DNA from: Catenulispora pinistramenti
GTDB taxonomy: Bacteria; Actinomycetota; Actinomycetes; Streptomycetales; Catenulisporaceae
Reading direction: 5' to 3'
Length of the DNA stretch: 64,000 bases
Assembly: GCF_018274385.1 (NCBI RefSeq)
Contig: NZ_JAAFYZ010000011.1
Coordinates: forward strand, 1 to 64,000
Position numbers and translations under genes: made by a program. Under the pieces are notes generated by a model. The model saw only the letters and a list, made by a program, of their open reading frames with translations. It ran no database searches and was not told the origin of the DNA. Of the stretch, positions 32,991 through 41,873 are shown piece by piece. Every line of letters begins with the position of its first letter. The first letter of the stretch is position 1.

Positions 32991-33409
32991 GTGGAGGAGT
33001 TCCACCTGCGACTGGCCACGGTTGGGCTGGGTGCATCCGAGCACGATTACGGAAGGCTGCGACTGACGCGGTTGTCGCCGCATACGTCGCCGACGGCCTG
33101 ACGGCCGATGTAGAGCAGCGCACCGAGTACTACGTCCGGCTGCAAGTGGCCGATTCGAACACTGGCGACGAGAGCAAGGTTGAGCTGGTCCTCGACATAC
33201 GGCTCAACCCTGTGGTCCGGCTGGCTGTCGGTACCGTGGCTGCGGAACGAGACGCAGGCTTTGATCCGGAGTACTTCGCCGACATGCTGCGAACAGTGCA
33301 CCGCTTCGATGACGAGGAGTTCGCACGCTACGGCGTCGCCCCCGGCCAGGCAGCCGAGATCAAGAAGCTGGCTGACGAGTGGCGGAGCGCGCTGCGGCCA
33401 CCCAGCTAA
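32991..33409 (+). pseudogene. AbiEii-type nucleotidyltransferase toxin remnant
   Basis: It starts directly after the preceding stop, with GTG at 32991, reading VEEFHLRLATVGLGASEHDYG. It then shifts frame near 33040 to RKAATDAVVAAYVADGLTADVEQ..YYVRLQVAD, SKVELVLDIRLNP and FDPEYFADMLRTVHRFDDEEFARYGVAPGQAAEIKKLADEWRSAL. These segments are in the right order for AbiEii/type IV toxins. The catalytic GSxxDxD-like region (ALAGGYAV..DVDLF in relatives) and the central NKMxAL..RDFIDV region are deleted. It cannot be an active nucleotidyltransferase. Confidence 0.65.
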
Positions 33410-33448
33410 GGGGTGAGTTCACTCAGCCCAGATCGGGGCCGGCGATAG

Positions 33449-33512
33449 GCGCAAGATCAGCTCCACAATAGGAACAAACCAGGGCCTTTCGGATCTTCCG
33501 AAAGGCCCTGGT
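33449..33512. repeat. Hairpin-plus-box repeat, copy 1; also vapBC terminator
   Basis: The box CAAGATCAGCTCCACAA (33452-33468) is followed by AACAAACC and a perfect 14-bp stem (CCAGGGCCTTTCGG, loop ATCTT). Read on the minus strand it is a stem followed by TTTGTTC, right for terminating vapBC. Nearly the same sequence recurs at 34291-34376 and, less closely, at 45781-45872. Confidence 0.8.
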
Positions 33513-33553
33513 GTATCGCTGGGTCGTACCGGTGCAGACGGTCCCGAGCGTGC

Positions 33554-33952
33554 TCAGACTCCCGGCATCACAACGGCGAGTCCCGCTTCCCGCGCCGCGT
33601 CGGCCAGGCGCTTGTCGTAGGTGACGAAGAACTCCGGCCGGATTCGCAACGCGGCGGCCAGGTGGATCGCGTCCAGGGACCGTACGGTGACCGGCCTGAC
33701 CGTCTGGGCCAGGATGCGGATGCCGACGTCGAGGTCGACGAGGTTCACGAGGTCGAGGACGGGGTGTAGCCGAGCAGCGGATTCCGGTACGTAGCGTGCC
33801 AAGGCGCGGAACGCTTCGACCTCCAGCAGCGCCGAACTCGTCCACGGCGAGTCGATGCGCTCGTCAAGCCATTCCCGCAACGCGTGGGTCTCGTTCTCGG
33901 CGTGGACCAGCTTGACGACTGCGGCCGAGTCCAGATAGATCGAACCCGCCAT
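33554..33952 (-). CDS. vapC: VapC-type PIN-domain toxin
   Basis: 132 residues from ATG 33952. The PIN acidic residues are all present: Asp in YLDSAAVVKLV (about 6), Glu in SSALLEVEAFRAL (about 40), Asp in RSLDAIHLAAAL (about 93) and Asp in FVTYDKRLADAA (about 110). It should be a Mg-dependent ribonuclease that blocks translation when free. It starts one base after the antitoxin stop, so expression is coupled. The pair is intact, unlike the toxin-antitoxin remnants on both sides. A terminator hairpin follows about 40 bp after the stop. Confidence 0.92.
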   Translation of the reverse strand: MAGSIYLDSAAVVKLVHAENETHALREWLDERIDSPWTSSALLEVEAFRALARYVPESAARLHPVLDLVNLVDLDVGIRILAQTVRPVTVRSLDAIHLAAALRIRPEFFVTYDKRLADAAREAGLAVVMPGV

Positions 33953-33953
33953 C

Positions 33954-34187
33954 TCAGTGTTCGTCCGCGCGTTCGGCGGCGATGAGCTGTGCGACATCGA
34001 CCCCGTCCGGTTCGCCGAGGTCCATGCGCAAGATGGCCCGCTTCATCGCTGCGGCGCGTTCGGCTCGCATCCCGGCTTCGATGATTGCCTGGCGGATGGC
34101 AGCCGAACGAGTCGCGCCATCGAGGGTGAGTATGTCGAGAGCATGGGAGGTCTCGCTGTCGGGGCGGATGGTGATGGTGTCGGCCAT
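33954..34187 (-). CDS. vapB: VapB-type antitoxin
   Basis: 77 residues. The N-terminal TITIRPDSETSHALDILTLDGATRSAAIRQAI resembles a ribbon-helix-helix DNA-binding module. The acidic C-terminus (MDLGEPDGVDVAQLIAAERADEH) would fold onto VapC. It is the first gene of the pair, and a perfect inverted repeat lies 9 bp upstream of its start, as expected for autoregulation by the VapBC complex. Confidence 0.88.
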   Translation of the reverse strand: MADTITIRPDSETSHALDILTLDGATRSAAIRQAIIEAGMRAERAAAMKRAILRMDLGEPDGVDVAQLIAAERADEH

Positions 34188-34195
34188 GACCCAAG

Positions 34196-34216
34196 CGTAA
34201 GACGAATTGTCTTACG
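34196..34216. promoter_or_regulatory. VapBC operator
   Basis: CGTAAGAC-gaatt-GTCTTACG is a perfect dyad (8-bp arms, 5-bp spacer) 9 bp upstream of vapB. It is an AT-richer patch, and its position fits autorepression. Confidence 0.75.
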
Positions 34217-34290
34217 TCGCAACGCGGTCGTCAGCTGCAATGGTCTCCGCGGTGGCGAGTACGGCGAACACCGTACCCGTGAACCATTTC

Positions 34291-34376
34291 CGCAGGTCAG
34301 CAGTGTTCAAGTAGTGCAAGATCAGCTCCACAAAAAGAACAAACCAGGGTCTTCCGGCACCTTCGGAAGACCCTAG
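34291..34376. repeat. Hairpin-plus-box repeat, copy 2
   Basis: GCAAGATCAGCTCCACAA (34316-34333) and AACAAACCAGGG match copy 1, followed by an 11-bp stem (AGGGTCTTCCG, loop of 7). Stem bases differ from copy 1 in compensating pairs. On the minus strand the stem is followed by a T-rich run, so it can end transcripts coming from the Jet operon and PIN remnant. The left part (GGTCAGCAGTGTTCAAGTAG) matches copy 3 but not copy 1. Confidence 0.75.
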
Positions 34377-34514
34377 TCTGCTTAATGCCGGAGCGGGGCT
34401 GTTTGCCAGGCCGAGACAGCGCCGTAGTGGAGATGGCCCGCTGCGCCCGCTCGTGTCATCGGCCGATTGCTGCTTACGGCTAGACGAGCAGCTTTCGTTG
34501 CCGTGCCACGAGGG

Positions 34515-34730
34515 AAACTGCGCGCCCGTACACGGTAAGCGGAGCCCGACGGCACCCAGGCTGTCGATGACGTTGCTGGCTGCGTGTTCTGTCAGCTTCC
34601 GCTGCAAACAGAACGTGCACAGCATCCAAAGCGTCCCGTGGACTTCCAACCCATAGGCACGTGCCACGCGAGTCGCCGCCTGATCGTCGCTAATGCTGAC
34701 GGCGCCATAGAGTTCCGCATAAGCGGCCCG
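34515..34730 (-). pseudogene. PIN-like (DUF3368/VapC-type) toxin C-terminal fragment
   Basis: Reading from just after a TGA at 34731-34733, the frame gives AELYGAVSISDDQAATRVARAYGLEVHGTLWML, KLTEHAASNVIDSLGAVGLRLPCTGA. ISDDxAAxxxAxxxGLxVxGTLxxL is characteristic of the C-terminal half of PIN/DUF3368 proteins. The N-terminal half with the first catalytic Asp is missing, and the frame continues into unrelated sequence. It is probably the trace of another toxin-antitoxin locus. Confidence 0.55.
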
Positions 34731-35047
34731 TCAGACACCACACCGTCTGTCAGCTCCCCCCATCCCGTCGCTGACCGTGTCCGGCGACAGGCCCGACACC
34801 CGGCCGCCGCCGTGATCCCGCCATGCCCCAGCGCCCCGGGCCGCAGCCCCGCCGCCAGCCGCCTGCCCGCCTGCCCGCCCCGGCTTGTTCGGCGGTCCCG
34901 GGCTCCATGGCAGGACCGCAGCCCCGATCGGCGGTGTCCCGCGTCGTTCGAGGTACTTGCGTCGTCCATCCGAAGCGGTACTGACGACGTTGAGGGGCCG
35001 CACCGGTCGGTTCGCGTCGGATGGGTTCGCTGCCTTTTCGTAGGGCG
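34731..35047. other. Intergenic stretch after the Jet operon
   Basis: About 320 bp of GC-rich, Pro/Arg-codon-like DNA between the end of jetD and the PIN remnant. No gene, clear repeat or strong terminator was recognised. Confidence 0.3.
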
Positions 35048-36454
35048 TTATGGCAGGCCGGCGGGATCGGTGCCGTGATCGGTGCCGTGAGCGAGGTCGG
35101 CGAGCAGCACGTCGATGACCTGCTCCTCTTCGACTCGCACGGCATGGGCCTGCAGGTGTCGCCGCAGCTCTGGGTCCCACGGTGTGTCCCTGGCCCTGGA
35201 CGATGACAAGGGCGTGCCGAGTCCGCGTGCCACTGCGCGGAGGTAGGCGACGCTGTCGTAGCGCCAGGGGACGGCGCTGGATCCGGTTCGGTCCACCAGG
35301 TCGAAGACGCCGGCTGCGATACGGACGCCGCCCCAGTCGAAGTCGCCGTGGTAGCGCACGTTCGCGCATCGGGTGGCGACTTGGCGGAGCAGCCGGTTCG
35401 CGGCGACGGACGGCGTGCCTTCCAGGCAGATCAAGGGAGGGCAGGAGGGGCCGAGTTCCGTGGCGGCTGCCGCGACGACGGCCGGGTTCTCGCACACGCT
35501 GACGGTGACGCCCGCGAGATCGCCGATGCGGTGGGGCGGGTCATCGGCGGGTGGGTCCGACCAGCTGTCGAGCATACGCAAGGTGAGAACAAGTGGTTCG
35601 CCCGCGTTGGCGGCCGCGGTCAGCAGCCGGGCAAGGGTGCCGTCCTCTCCCGGCGGCGGCGGGACGTTGAGGACCAGGACACGTGAGGACAGGTCGTCGG
35701 GTGCGACCCCGACCGCCGCCCAGGCCGCGCGGCGGCCTTCGGCGTCGGCGGTGTCGGTGGCCGACAGGCCGGCGAGGGCCCGGATGGCGCTGAGGACGAG
35801 TGCGGTCAGTGGGCGGCCGTCGTCCAGGGCGTGGGCGTCGCCCGCGGTGCGGGCGGCCAGGACGGGGCGGACGATGCCGGGGTGGGGCAGGACGGACAGG
35901 ACGCGTGCTGCCTGCGCGGCGAGTGCGCTGCCTGCGGAGGCGCCGTCGGCCTGTCGTTTGAGGAGGCCGGACGTCCGCACGCGGTCCAGCCACGGTGCCA
36001 GGTCGGGGCGGTGCTCGGTGAGGCCGGCCAGTGGTTCGTGCGCGGATTCCCAGGCTCTGGACGAGGCGGCTTCGGCCTCGTGGCGGACGGTGATCGGTCC
36101 GCGTAGTACGTGGATGGCCGCGCGAAGCCCGTTCGGGCTCATCTCGGATTCCTTCAGGACGGCGTCGACGTCGCGCAGCCGGATTGTCAGGGACCTGCCG
36201 TGGCCCGGCGCGCGTCCGAGCAGTCGTTCGGCGGCGCGGCGCTGGCCGGGATCGGGGTCCGCGAGTGCGACCGTGCCCTCGACGACCGGCATGCCGGCCG
36301 CGATGCGTTCGGCGATCCGGTCCACCAGCCATTGCAGCTCCGGTGCGCCGAGCAGGCGTCGCAGCCGCACGGTGTCGATGGACGCGGGTTCGCCGCTGGC
36401 CGCGGCCGTGCTGTCCTCTGCCGTGCCGTCCGCTGCCGTGCCGTCCTCTGCCAT
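35048..36454 (-). CDS. jetD: Wadjet component JetD, toprim-type nuclease (DUF2399/TIGR02679)
   Basis: 468 residues. The C-terminal domain has the toprim acidic set: Glu 322 in VCENPAVVAAAATELG, then Asp 371 and Asp 373 in YHGDFDWGGVRIA, as in topoisomerase VI-like nucleases. The N-terminal half (about 25-290) is the family-specific arm region. In Wadjet systems JetD cuts plasmid DNA that JetABC recognises by loop extrusion. It is the last of four genes, starting 5 bp after the jetC stop. Its first 20 residues are Ala/Thr/Glu-rich and encoded by a short CTGCCGTGCCGTC-like repeat at 36400-36450. Confidence 0.9.
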   Translation of the reverse strand: MAEDGTAADGTAEDSTAAASGEPASIDTVRLRRLLGAPELQWLVDRIAERIAAGMPVVEGTVALADPDPGQRRAAERLLGRAPGHGRSLTIRLRDVDAVLKESEMSPNGLRAAIHVLRGPITVRHEAEAASSRAWESAHEPLAGLTEHRPDLAPWLDRVRTSGLLKRQADGASAGSALAAQAARVLSVLPHPGIVRPVLAARTAGDAHALDDGRPLTALVLSAIRALAGLSATDTADAEGRRAAWAAVGVAPDDLSSRVLVLNVPPPPGEDGTLARLLTAAANAGEPLVLTLRMLDSWSDPPADDPPHRIGDLAGVTVSVCENPAVVAAAATELGPSCPPLICLEGTPSVAANRLLRQVATRCANVRYHGDFDWGGVRIAAGVFDLVDRTGSSAVPWRYDSVAYLRAVARGLGTPLSSSRARDTPWDPELRRHLQAHAVRVEEEQVIDVLLADLAHGTDHGTDPAGLP

Positions 36455-36459
36455 GCCGA

Positions 36460-39400
36460 TCAGGCGTCGAACAACGTCGGTTCGAGCTCGCCGGACGTGG
36501 CGGTCGCACGGCTGCGCTGCGGCGGCAGATAGGGCTCTGGCCGGGTCAGACGGACGCGGTCACGGCCGTCCCAACGCCAGGGCGTGACCAGGACCGCGTC
36601 GACGCCTTCGGAGCGGGCCAGCTGGGCGATGCCGATGCCCGGCACCGTGGGGTAGCAGGCCCATTCGCGTTCGGAGGTCATGACGACATCCAGGTCGAAC
36701 GCGGCCAGCAGGCCCAGGCACTTGGCGCGGGAATCGTCGTCGACGCCCGCGAACGCCTCGTCCAGGGCGATCAGCCGCGGGGCCTGGGGGTGGCCGGAAG
36801 AGTAGTGCGAGGACGCGGCGGCGAACAGGGGAACGGACGCGGCCAGCACGCGTTCGCCTCCGGACGCCGGGCCGGCGGCGCTCACCCAGGACCCGTCCTG
36901 GCGGCGCTGGATGCCGAACTCGTGCCAGGCGCGGTAGTCGAAGGCGCGGGTGAGCTGGTCGTGCCAGGTGTCCGCGGGGTTGGCGGCCCGGTCGTCGGCG
37001 ATGCGGCGCTGGAGGAACTCCCCGACCGCGGCGCGGTCGGCCGGGCTCCACGCGTCAACCACCTTGCGCAGCAGCCGAGTGCGCACGGCTTCCAGCCCTT
37101 CGGGGGCTCCCTTGGCGGTGCGCCAGACCAGCCGCAGCGCCATGCCGGTGGATGTGGGGCGGGCCGCCAGATCGTCGTTCATCGCCCGCACCGTCACCTC
37201 GGCCTCGGTGATCAGTTCCTGCAGCGCGCCGGCGACTTCGCCGACCAGGTGATTCTCCAGCAGTTCGCGTTCCTTGGCCGACAGCAGCCGGGTGCGCTGG
37301 GCGACCTCGGCGTCCAGGGCGGCGGTCAGCGTCGGCACGTCCTGGGCACGGCCGGCGAACACGACGTCCACGACCATCAGACCGTCCTGCAGGGTCATAC
37401 CTACTTGGTGACCGTGCCGGGCCAGGGCACCGGACAGCGCCTGCTGCTCACGCGAGACCCGCTGCTGGACGCGTTCCCAGGCCGCATCGGCGTCGTCGAG
37501 GGCGGAAAGCGCCGCGTCGACGGCTCGAGCCAGCGCGACAGCCGGGCCCGGGACCCAGGTCTGGGCCGTGCCGGGCTGCTGCAGGTCCGGCAGCGCGGTG
37601 GCCAGCAGGCCCGTGGCGGCGAAGCGGCGGAGCGCGGCGACGGCCTCGTCGCGGACGGCTGAGGCTGCCGCGATGTCCTCGTCGAGTTGTAGGCGGCGGC
37701 CCTCGGCGCGCTCGCGTTCCTTGAGTGCCTGTTCGCGGTGCGCACGGACGGTCGTCAATGTGGCGGCCGTGGTCTGGAGCGCCACGTTAACGCCGGCCAG
37801 GCGGCGGTGCAGCTCTTCCACCGCGGCACCGGAGGTTTCGAGCAAGGTGCGGTGTTCCTCGGCGGCGCCCTCGGCCTCCTGACGGGCCAGCAGTTCCGCC
37901 TCGTCGGACTCAGCCAGGCGCGCGGCGGCGCGGCGGCGTTCGGTCTCGGCGTCGGCGGCCTCGGCAGTGGATCGGGAACTCGCCGTCAACGCCGGCCACA
38001 GGCCGGAAAGGACGTTCCGGTAGTCGGCCAGCGCCTCGGCCACGACGTCCAGGGCGGACGGATCGGCGGGCAGACGCGTGTCCTCGGCGAATGCGAGAAC
38101 TGATGCCGCCGCCTCGGTGGCGACGTCCGCCGCGGTCCGAACCGCGGCCGAGCACTCGTCTTGGAACGCGGCGGCGGTGCGCGCCGCGTCGGCGTAGGTG
38201 GCGGCGCGGGTGTGGGCCTCGCGGAGCGCGGCGTCGGACGGATGCGACCGCAGCTCCTCGGCCACAGTGTCCAGACGTCGGGTGATCGCCTGCGACTCGT
38301 CGCGAAGGGTGCTGATCCGGCTGTCCAGCAGCGCCGCGTGCTCGGCGAGTTCAGCCAGCCGCGTGCGACGGGCTGCTTCGCGGGCGCCGTCACCGATGTA
38401 GTGGGCTGATTCTTTGTGCCAGGCTCCCCGCAGAGTGCCGAGCCGGTATCGGCCGTCGGGGCCGACCCAGGTGTGATGGCCCGGTTCGGAATCGGCCGTC
38501 GCGACCGAGATGGCCGCCAGGGCGGTGGCGACCGTCGGCGCTGACAGGGCCGCGGATTGCGGGTCTTCGGCGTCGATCGCGGGCCGAAGAGCGGCTGCCA
38601 AGGTGCGGCCCGGGGCGGGACCGTCGGGGGCCAGGAGCGTGTCGCCCTCCGCGGTGACGAACCGTCCGTCCGGATCCATCCAGGCGTCCAAGAGGCCGGA
38701 GGCCTCCAGCGCGGCCTCCAGACCGGCACGGTCCTGATCCGGCACGTCGTCGTGGAAGTCGACGACCTTCCACAGCGGTGCACCGGGACGGTCCGTTCGG
38801 GTGCTCGTGTCGCGGGTGTGGGGGATCGGCGGGGCGTCGTGATGGCCCTGGTCCAGACGGGCGATCTCGTCGGTGACGGTGGACAGTTCGCCCTCGGCTC
38901 GGACTCGGGCCGCGTCCACGTCCGCGACGCGGCGGTTCAGCTGGGCCGATTGCGCTCGTCCGGATTCCTCGGCCTGTCGGGCCGCCGGGTTCGGACCGTC
39001 GAGGGTGGCGACCCAGCCGGCGAGTTCGGACAGCGCGGCCTCACGGTCGCCGAGCACGAGTTCGGAGCAGGCGCCGCTCCAGGATTCCCACGCGCCGACC
39101 AGCGCGTTGCCGTGTCTGGTCACGGTTGCGGCGGCTTCGGCGGCGGTTTCGGCCGCGGCGGTCGCGGTGCTCGCGGCCCGGTCGGCGGCCGAACGCGCCG
39201 CTCCCAACCTCCGCGCGGCGTCCTCGGACGTCTTGTGCAGCGCACGCAGACCGCTGAGCGCCTGGTGCCGGGTCCTGATCAGCGCTTCGGCGCTCTGCCG
39301 GGCCGCCGAGGGATCCGGGGCGGCGGTCAGCGGGATCCGGACGGCGGTGTGGTCGATGCCGGCGGTCTCAGCGGCGGCGTCGGCATCGCGATGCAGTTCC

Positions 39401-40611
39401 TCGACTGCGGACGCGTCGGACGCGGCGTGAGCGTGTGCGGTCGCGGCACGCGTCGTCCAGGACTCGGACTCCTGCACAGCGCGGCGGCGATCGCCGCCGC
39501 GGGTGCGTGCGACTGCGGCGAGGGCCTGCACACTCTTGGCCAGCCGCTCGATCTCCCGTGCGGTGTCCATGGCCGGATCCCGGTTCAGCGCGTCTTTCTG
39601 CGCTGACAGCAGCGCCTGATGCTCATCGAGTCTGGCCTGCTCGGTCTCGGCGGCGGTGAAAGCGGCGTTCGCCGCCTCGCGTGCGGCGGTGGCCGCGCCC
39701 AGATCACGGCCGAGTTGCTCATAGCGGCTGTTCGACTGCCGTACTCCCGCAGCGGTGCGCTTGGCAGCGACCTGGGCGTAGCGACGGTAGTGCGTGAGGA
39801 ACGCCACCGCCGCGCCTTGGGCTTCGACCAGTGCCGCCAGGGCGTCCCGCTCGTCCTGCAGACCCCGGAACGCCTCGGCGATCTCTGCGACCAGGCCGTC
39901 GGCCAGCGGCGGCAACGCCTCCGTAAGCGCCTTCGACAGCAGCCTCTCATCAGGCCTCTTCGACAGCTGCGGCTGGCGCAGCTGGATCAGAAGATTGACC
40001 AGCGCCTCGTAGCGTTCGGTCCCGAGCCCGAACAGCGCCTCGTCGACCGCGCGCCGATAGCCCTTGGCGGTTGTGAACACGGCGTGCGCGCCGACCTTCT
40101 CCTCCAGCGCCTTGCGCGAGTAGGACACGCGGTGCTCGTTGCGCAGCGGCAGGTCCGGCCCGACGCGCCGGTCGGTGACGAAGAACCAATGGTCGGCGAT
40201 GCCGCGGCCCTTGACCGCCTTGAGCCCGCACCCGATGGTCCGGAACTGCGGTGCGCCGTCGTCGCCGAGGCGCCCGAACTCCAGCCAGGTGTAGCCCAGG
40301 CGCTCGTCGTTCGGGTGCTTGCCGCCCAGCAGGAGGTTCCATTCCATGCGCTTGGCGCGGTCGCCGTCGGGCTCGACGCGGGACGGTGTCAGCTCGCCGT
40401 CGAGCAGGAACGGCAGTGTCAGGGCCAGGACCTTGGACTTGCCGGTGCCGTTGTTACCGCGCAGCAGCAGGCGGCCGTCGTGGAAGGCGAACTCCTCGGC
40501 GTCGTAGTAGAAGACGTCGATCAAGCCCGCGCGCAGCGGCTGCCAGCGGCCGCGGGTCGGCGTCGGAAGCGCTGTCGCCGGCGCCGCGGTCGTCGCTGTC
40601 GGGGAAGTCAC
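36460..40611 (-). CDS. jetC: Wadjet component JetC, SMC-like ATPase (TIGR02680)
   Basis: 1383 residues. The ATPase head N-terminus has Walker A RGNNGTGKSK (Lys 58). Long Ala/Glu/Arg-rich coiled-coil arms run from about 270 to 1000. The C-terminal head has SGGERVLAASVPLF and Walker B LIALDEAFAGVDDDSR. No zinc-hook CxxC is evident at the arm tip. It is the DNA-loop-extruding motor of the complex. Its start overlaps the jetB stop by 4 bp. Size and motif order match the TIGR02680 family of the DUF2397-type Wadjet. Confidence 0.92.
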   Translation of the reverse strand: MTSPTATTAAPATALPTPTRGRWQPLRAGLIDVFYYDAEEFAFHDGRLLLRGNNGTGKSKVLALTLPFLLDGELTPSRVEPDGDRAKRMEWNLLLGGKHPNDERLGYTWLEFGRLGDDGAPQFRTIGCGLKAVKGRGIADHWFFVTDRRVGPDLPLRNEHRVSYSRKALEEKVGAHAVFTTAKGYRRAVDEALFGLGTERYEALVNLLIQLRQPQLSKRPDERLLSKALTEALPPLADGLVAEIAEAFRGLQDERDALAALVEAQGAAVAFLTHYRRYAQVAAKRTAAGVRQSNSRYEQLGRDLGAATAAREAANAAFTAAETEQARLDEHQALLSAQKDALNRDPAMDTAREIERLAKSVQALAAVARTRGGDRRRAVQESESWTTRAATAHAHAASDASAVEELHRDADAAAETAGIDHTAVRIPLTAAPDPSAARQSAEALIRTRHQALSGLRALHKTSEDAARRLGAARSAADRAASTATAAAETAAEAAATVTRHGNALVGAWESWSGACSELVLGDREAALSELAGWVATLDGPNPAARQAEESGRAQSAQLNRRVADVDAARVRAEGELSTVTDEIARLDQGHHDAPPIPHTRDTSTRTDRPGAPLWKVVDFHDDVPDQDRAGLEAALEASGLLDAWMDPDGRFVTAEGDTLLAPDGPAPGRTLAAALRPAIDAEDPQSAALSAPTVATALAAISVATADSEPGHHTWVGPDGRYRLGTLRGAWHKESAHYIGDGAREAARRTRLAELAEHAALLDSRISTLRDESQAITRRLDTVAEELRSHPSDAALREAHTRAATYADAARTAAAFQDECSAAVRTAADVATEAAASVLAFAEDTRLPADPSALDVVAEALADYRNVLSGLWPALTASSRSTAEAADAETERRRAAARLAESDEAELLARQEAEGAAEEHRTLLETSGAAVEELHRRLAGVNVALQTTAATLTTVRAHREQALKERERAEGRRLQLDEDIAAASAVRDEAVAALRRFAATGLLATALPDLQQPGTAQTWVPGPAVALARAVDAALSALDDADAAWERVQQRVSREQQALSGALARHGHQVGMTLQDGLMVVDVVFAGRAQDVPTLTAALDAEVAQRTRLLSAKERELLENHLVGEVAGALQELITEAEVTVRAMNDDLAARPTSTGMALRLVWRTAKGAPEGLEAVRTRLLRKVVDAWSPADRAAVGEFLQRRIADDRAANPADTWHDQLTRAFDYRAWHEFGIQRRQDGSWVSAAGPASGGERVLAASVPLFAAASSHYSSGHPQAPRLIALDEAFAGVDDDSRAKCLGLLAAFDLDVVMTSEREWACYPTVPGIGIAQLARSEGVDAVLVTPWRWDGRDRVRLTRPEPYLPPQRSRATATSGELEPTLFDA

Positions 40612-41873
40612 GAGCGGGTTCCGGCCTTCTTGATCGTCGGGGCGGTCATGGTGAAGCGCATCAGGGCCGAGCGGGGATGGACCCGCGTCTCACCGTGGTC
40701 GTCTGGGATGCGGGTCACCAGGTTCAAGGCTTCCAGCTTGGCCACGGCCTGTTCAGCGAGGTCCGCCGCGGCGGCCGGCTCGGTGGCGGTCTTGCGCCAG
40801 TAGGAGGCGTGGGCTTTGGCCTGGGCCTGGACGAAGCGCGTCAGCTCGGGCAGCGTCGGGGCCTTGCCGTCGGTGGCGAGTCTGGTGGCGATCAGCAGGG
40901 TGACGTGGCCGTCGGTGCCCTGTTCGGGCATGCGTACGTCGCTGAGCGCGTCGTCGGGGTCGACCATGGCGATGCCCTCGGCGCGCATCTCCGGGACCAG
41001 CCCGGTCAGGTCGGCGATGCGGCGGGTGATGGCGACGCGCTGGTTCACCAGGTAGGCGCGTTCGGCTTCGGTCAGATCGGCGTAGTAGACCACCGGGTCG
41101 TCCAGCAGGCGCCGGGTCATCGCGTGCCGCAGAGAGCGCAGCCTCAGCTCATCGGTCTCCGGGACGGGCTCGGCGGCCAGCGTCGACAGCCGTTCTTCGA
41201 AGTCCGGCGAGGTGATGGTCGAGGCGCCGCGCGAGGTGGCCAGCAGACCGCCGGTGACCCGGCGGTCCAGGTCATAGAGCACGTCGTTGCCGCCGTCGGT
41301 GACGAACGCGTCCTCGTCTCCCTGCACGCGTGCGAGCACGCCCCAGGACAGCAGCAGTCTGACGACGGCGACCAGGTCCGCGCGCTCCTCGCGGCGTTCC
41401 ATGGCGAACGTGATCCCGGCATCGGCCAGTGCCGGCTCGGCCGCGCCGGTCAGCACGCCCTCGGCGAGTCGGCCGAGCGTGGTCTGCGCCTCCGAGCGCT
41501 CCAGCACGGCCAGGGCCAGGCAGAGCAGGACGTAGCGGCGGCGGGTGAACGGCACCCTGGTCTTCAGGGCGCGGGCCGGGCGCGTCGCGTCATCCAGAGC
41601 GGCGGGCTTCTTGAACAGCCGGGCGGTCTCGGCGTCCACGGTCAGCCGCCAGCCGGTCTGCTCGGCGAACCAGCCGGCCAGTTCGCCGGCGTGCTTGCGG
41701 ACCAGGCGGAAGTCGTCGTCGCGGGCGGTGAGCAGCGGGGCGCTCAGGAGGGCGCGGGCGGCGCGTCGGCGCTCGAGGTCGTGGTCGTGGTCGCCGGTCG
41801 GGAACGTCGTCGGGTGGGATGCAGCCGGGTGAGGTGTGGTCATCGCGGGTGCCGCGGTGCTCGGGACGCTCAT
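40608..41873 (-). CDS. jetB: Wadjet component JetB (DUF2398/TIGR02678)
   Basis: 421 residues. Recognisable family segments: ERRRAARALLSAPLLTARDDDFRLVRKHAGELAGWFAEQTGWRL, VLLCLALAVLERSEAQTTLGRLAE, and LRSLRHAMTRRLLDDPVVYYADLTEAERAYL. JetB is the KleA/ScpB-like winged-helix subunit that bridges JetC heads in Wadjet complexes. Both ends overlap neighbours by 4 bp (ATGA), so jetA, jetB and jetC are translationally coupled. Confidence 0.9.
   Translation of the reverse strand: MSVPSTAAPAMTTPHPAASHPTTFPTGDHDHDLERRRAARALLSAPLLTARDDDFRLVRKHAGELAGWFAEQTGWRLTVDAETARLFKKPAALDDATRPARALKTRVPFTRRRYVLLCLALAVLERSEAQTTLGRLAEGVLTGAAEPALADAGITFAMERREERADLVAVVRLLLSWGVLARVQGDEDAFVTDGGNDVLYDLDRRVTGGLLATSRGASTITSPDFEERLSTLAAEPVPETDELRLRSLRHAMTRRLLDDPVVYYADLTEAERAYLVNQRVAITRRIADLTGLVPEMRAEGIAMVDPDDALSDVRMPEQGTDGHVTLLIATRLATDGKAPTLPELTRFVQAQAKAHASYWRKTATEPAAAADLAEQAVAKLEALNLVTRIPDDHGETRVHPRSALMRFTMTAPTIKKAGTRS

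Noticed and set aside
33423-34376. Possible CRISPR array from the repeated AAGATCAGCTCCACAA boxes
   Set aside because: Only two close copies about 850 bp apart with genes between them and one distant copy; no regular spacers and no cas genes.
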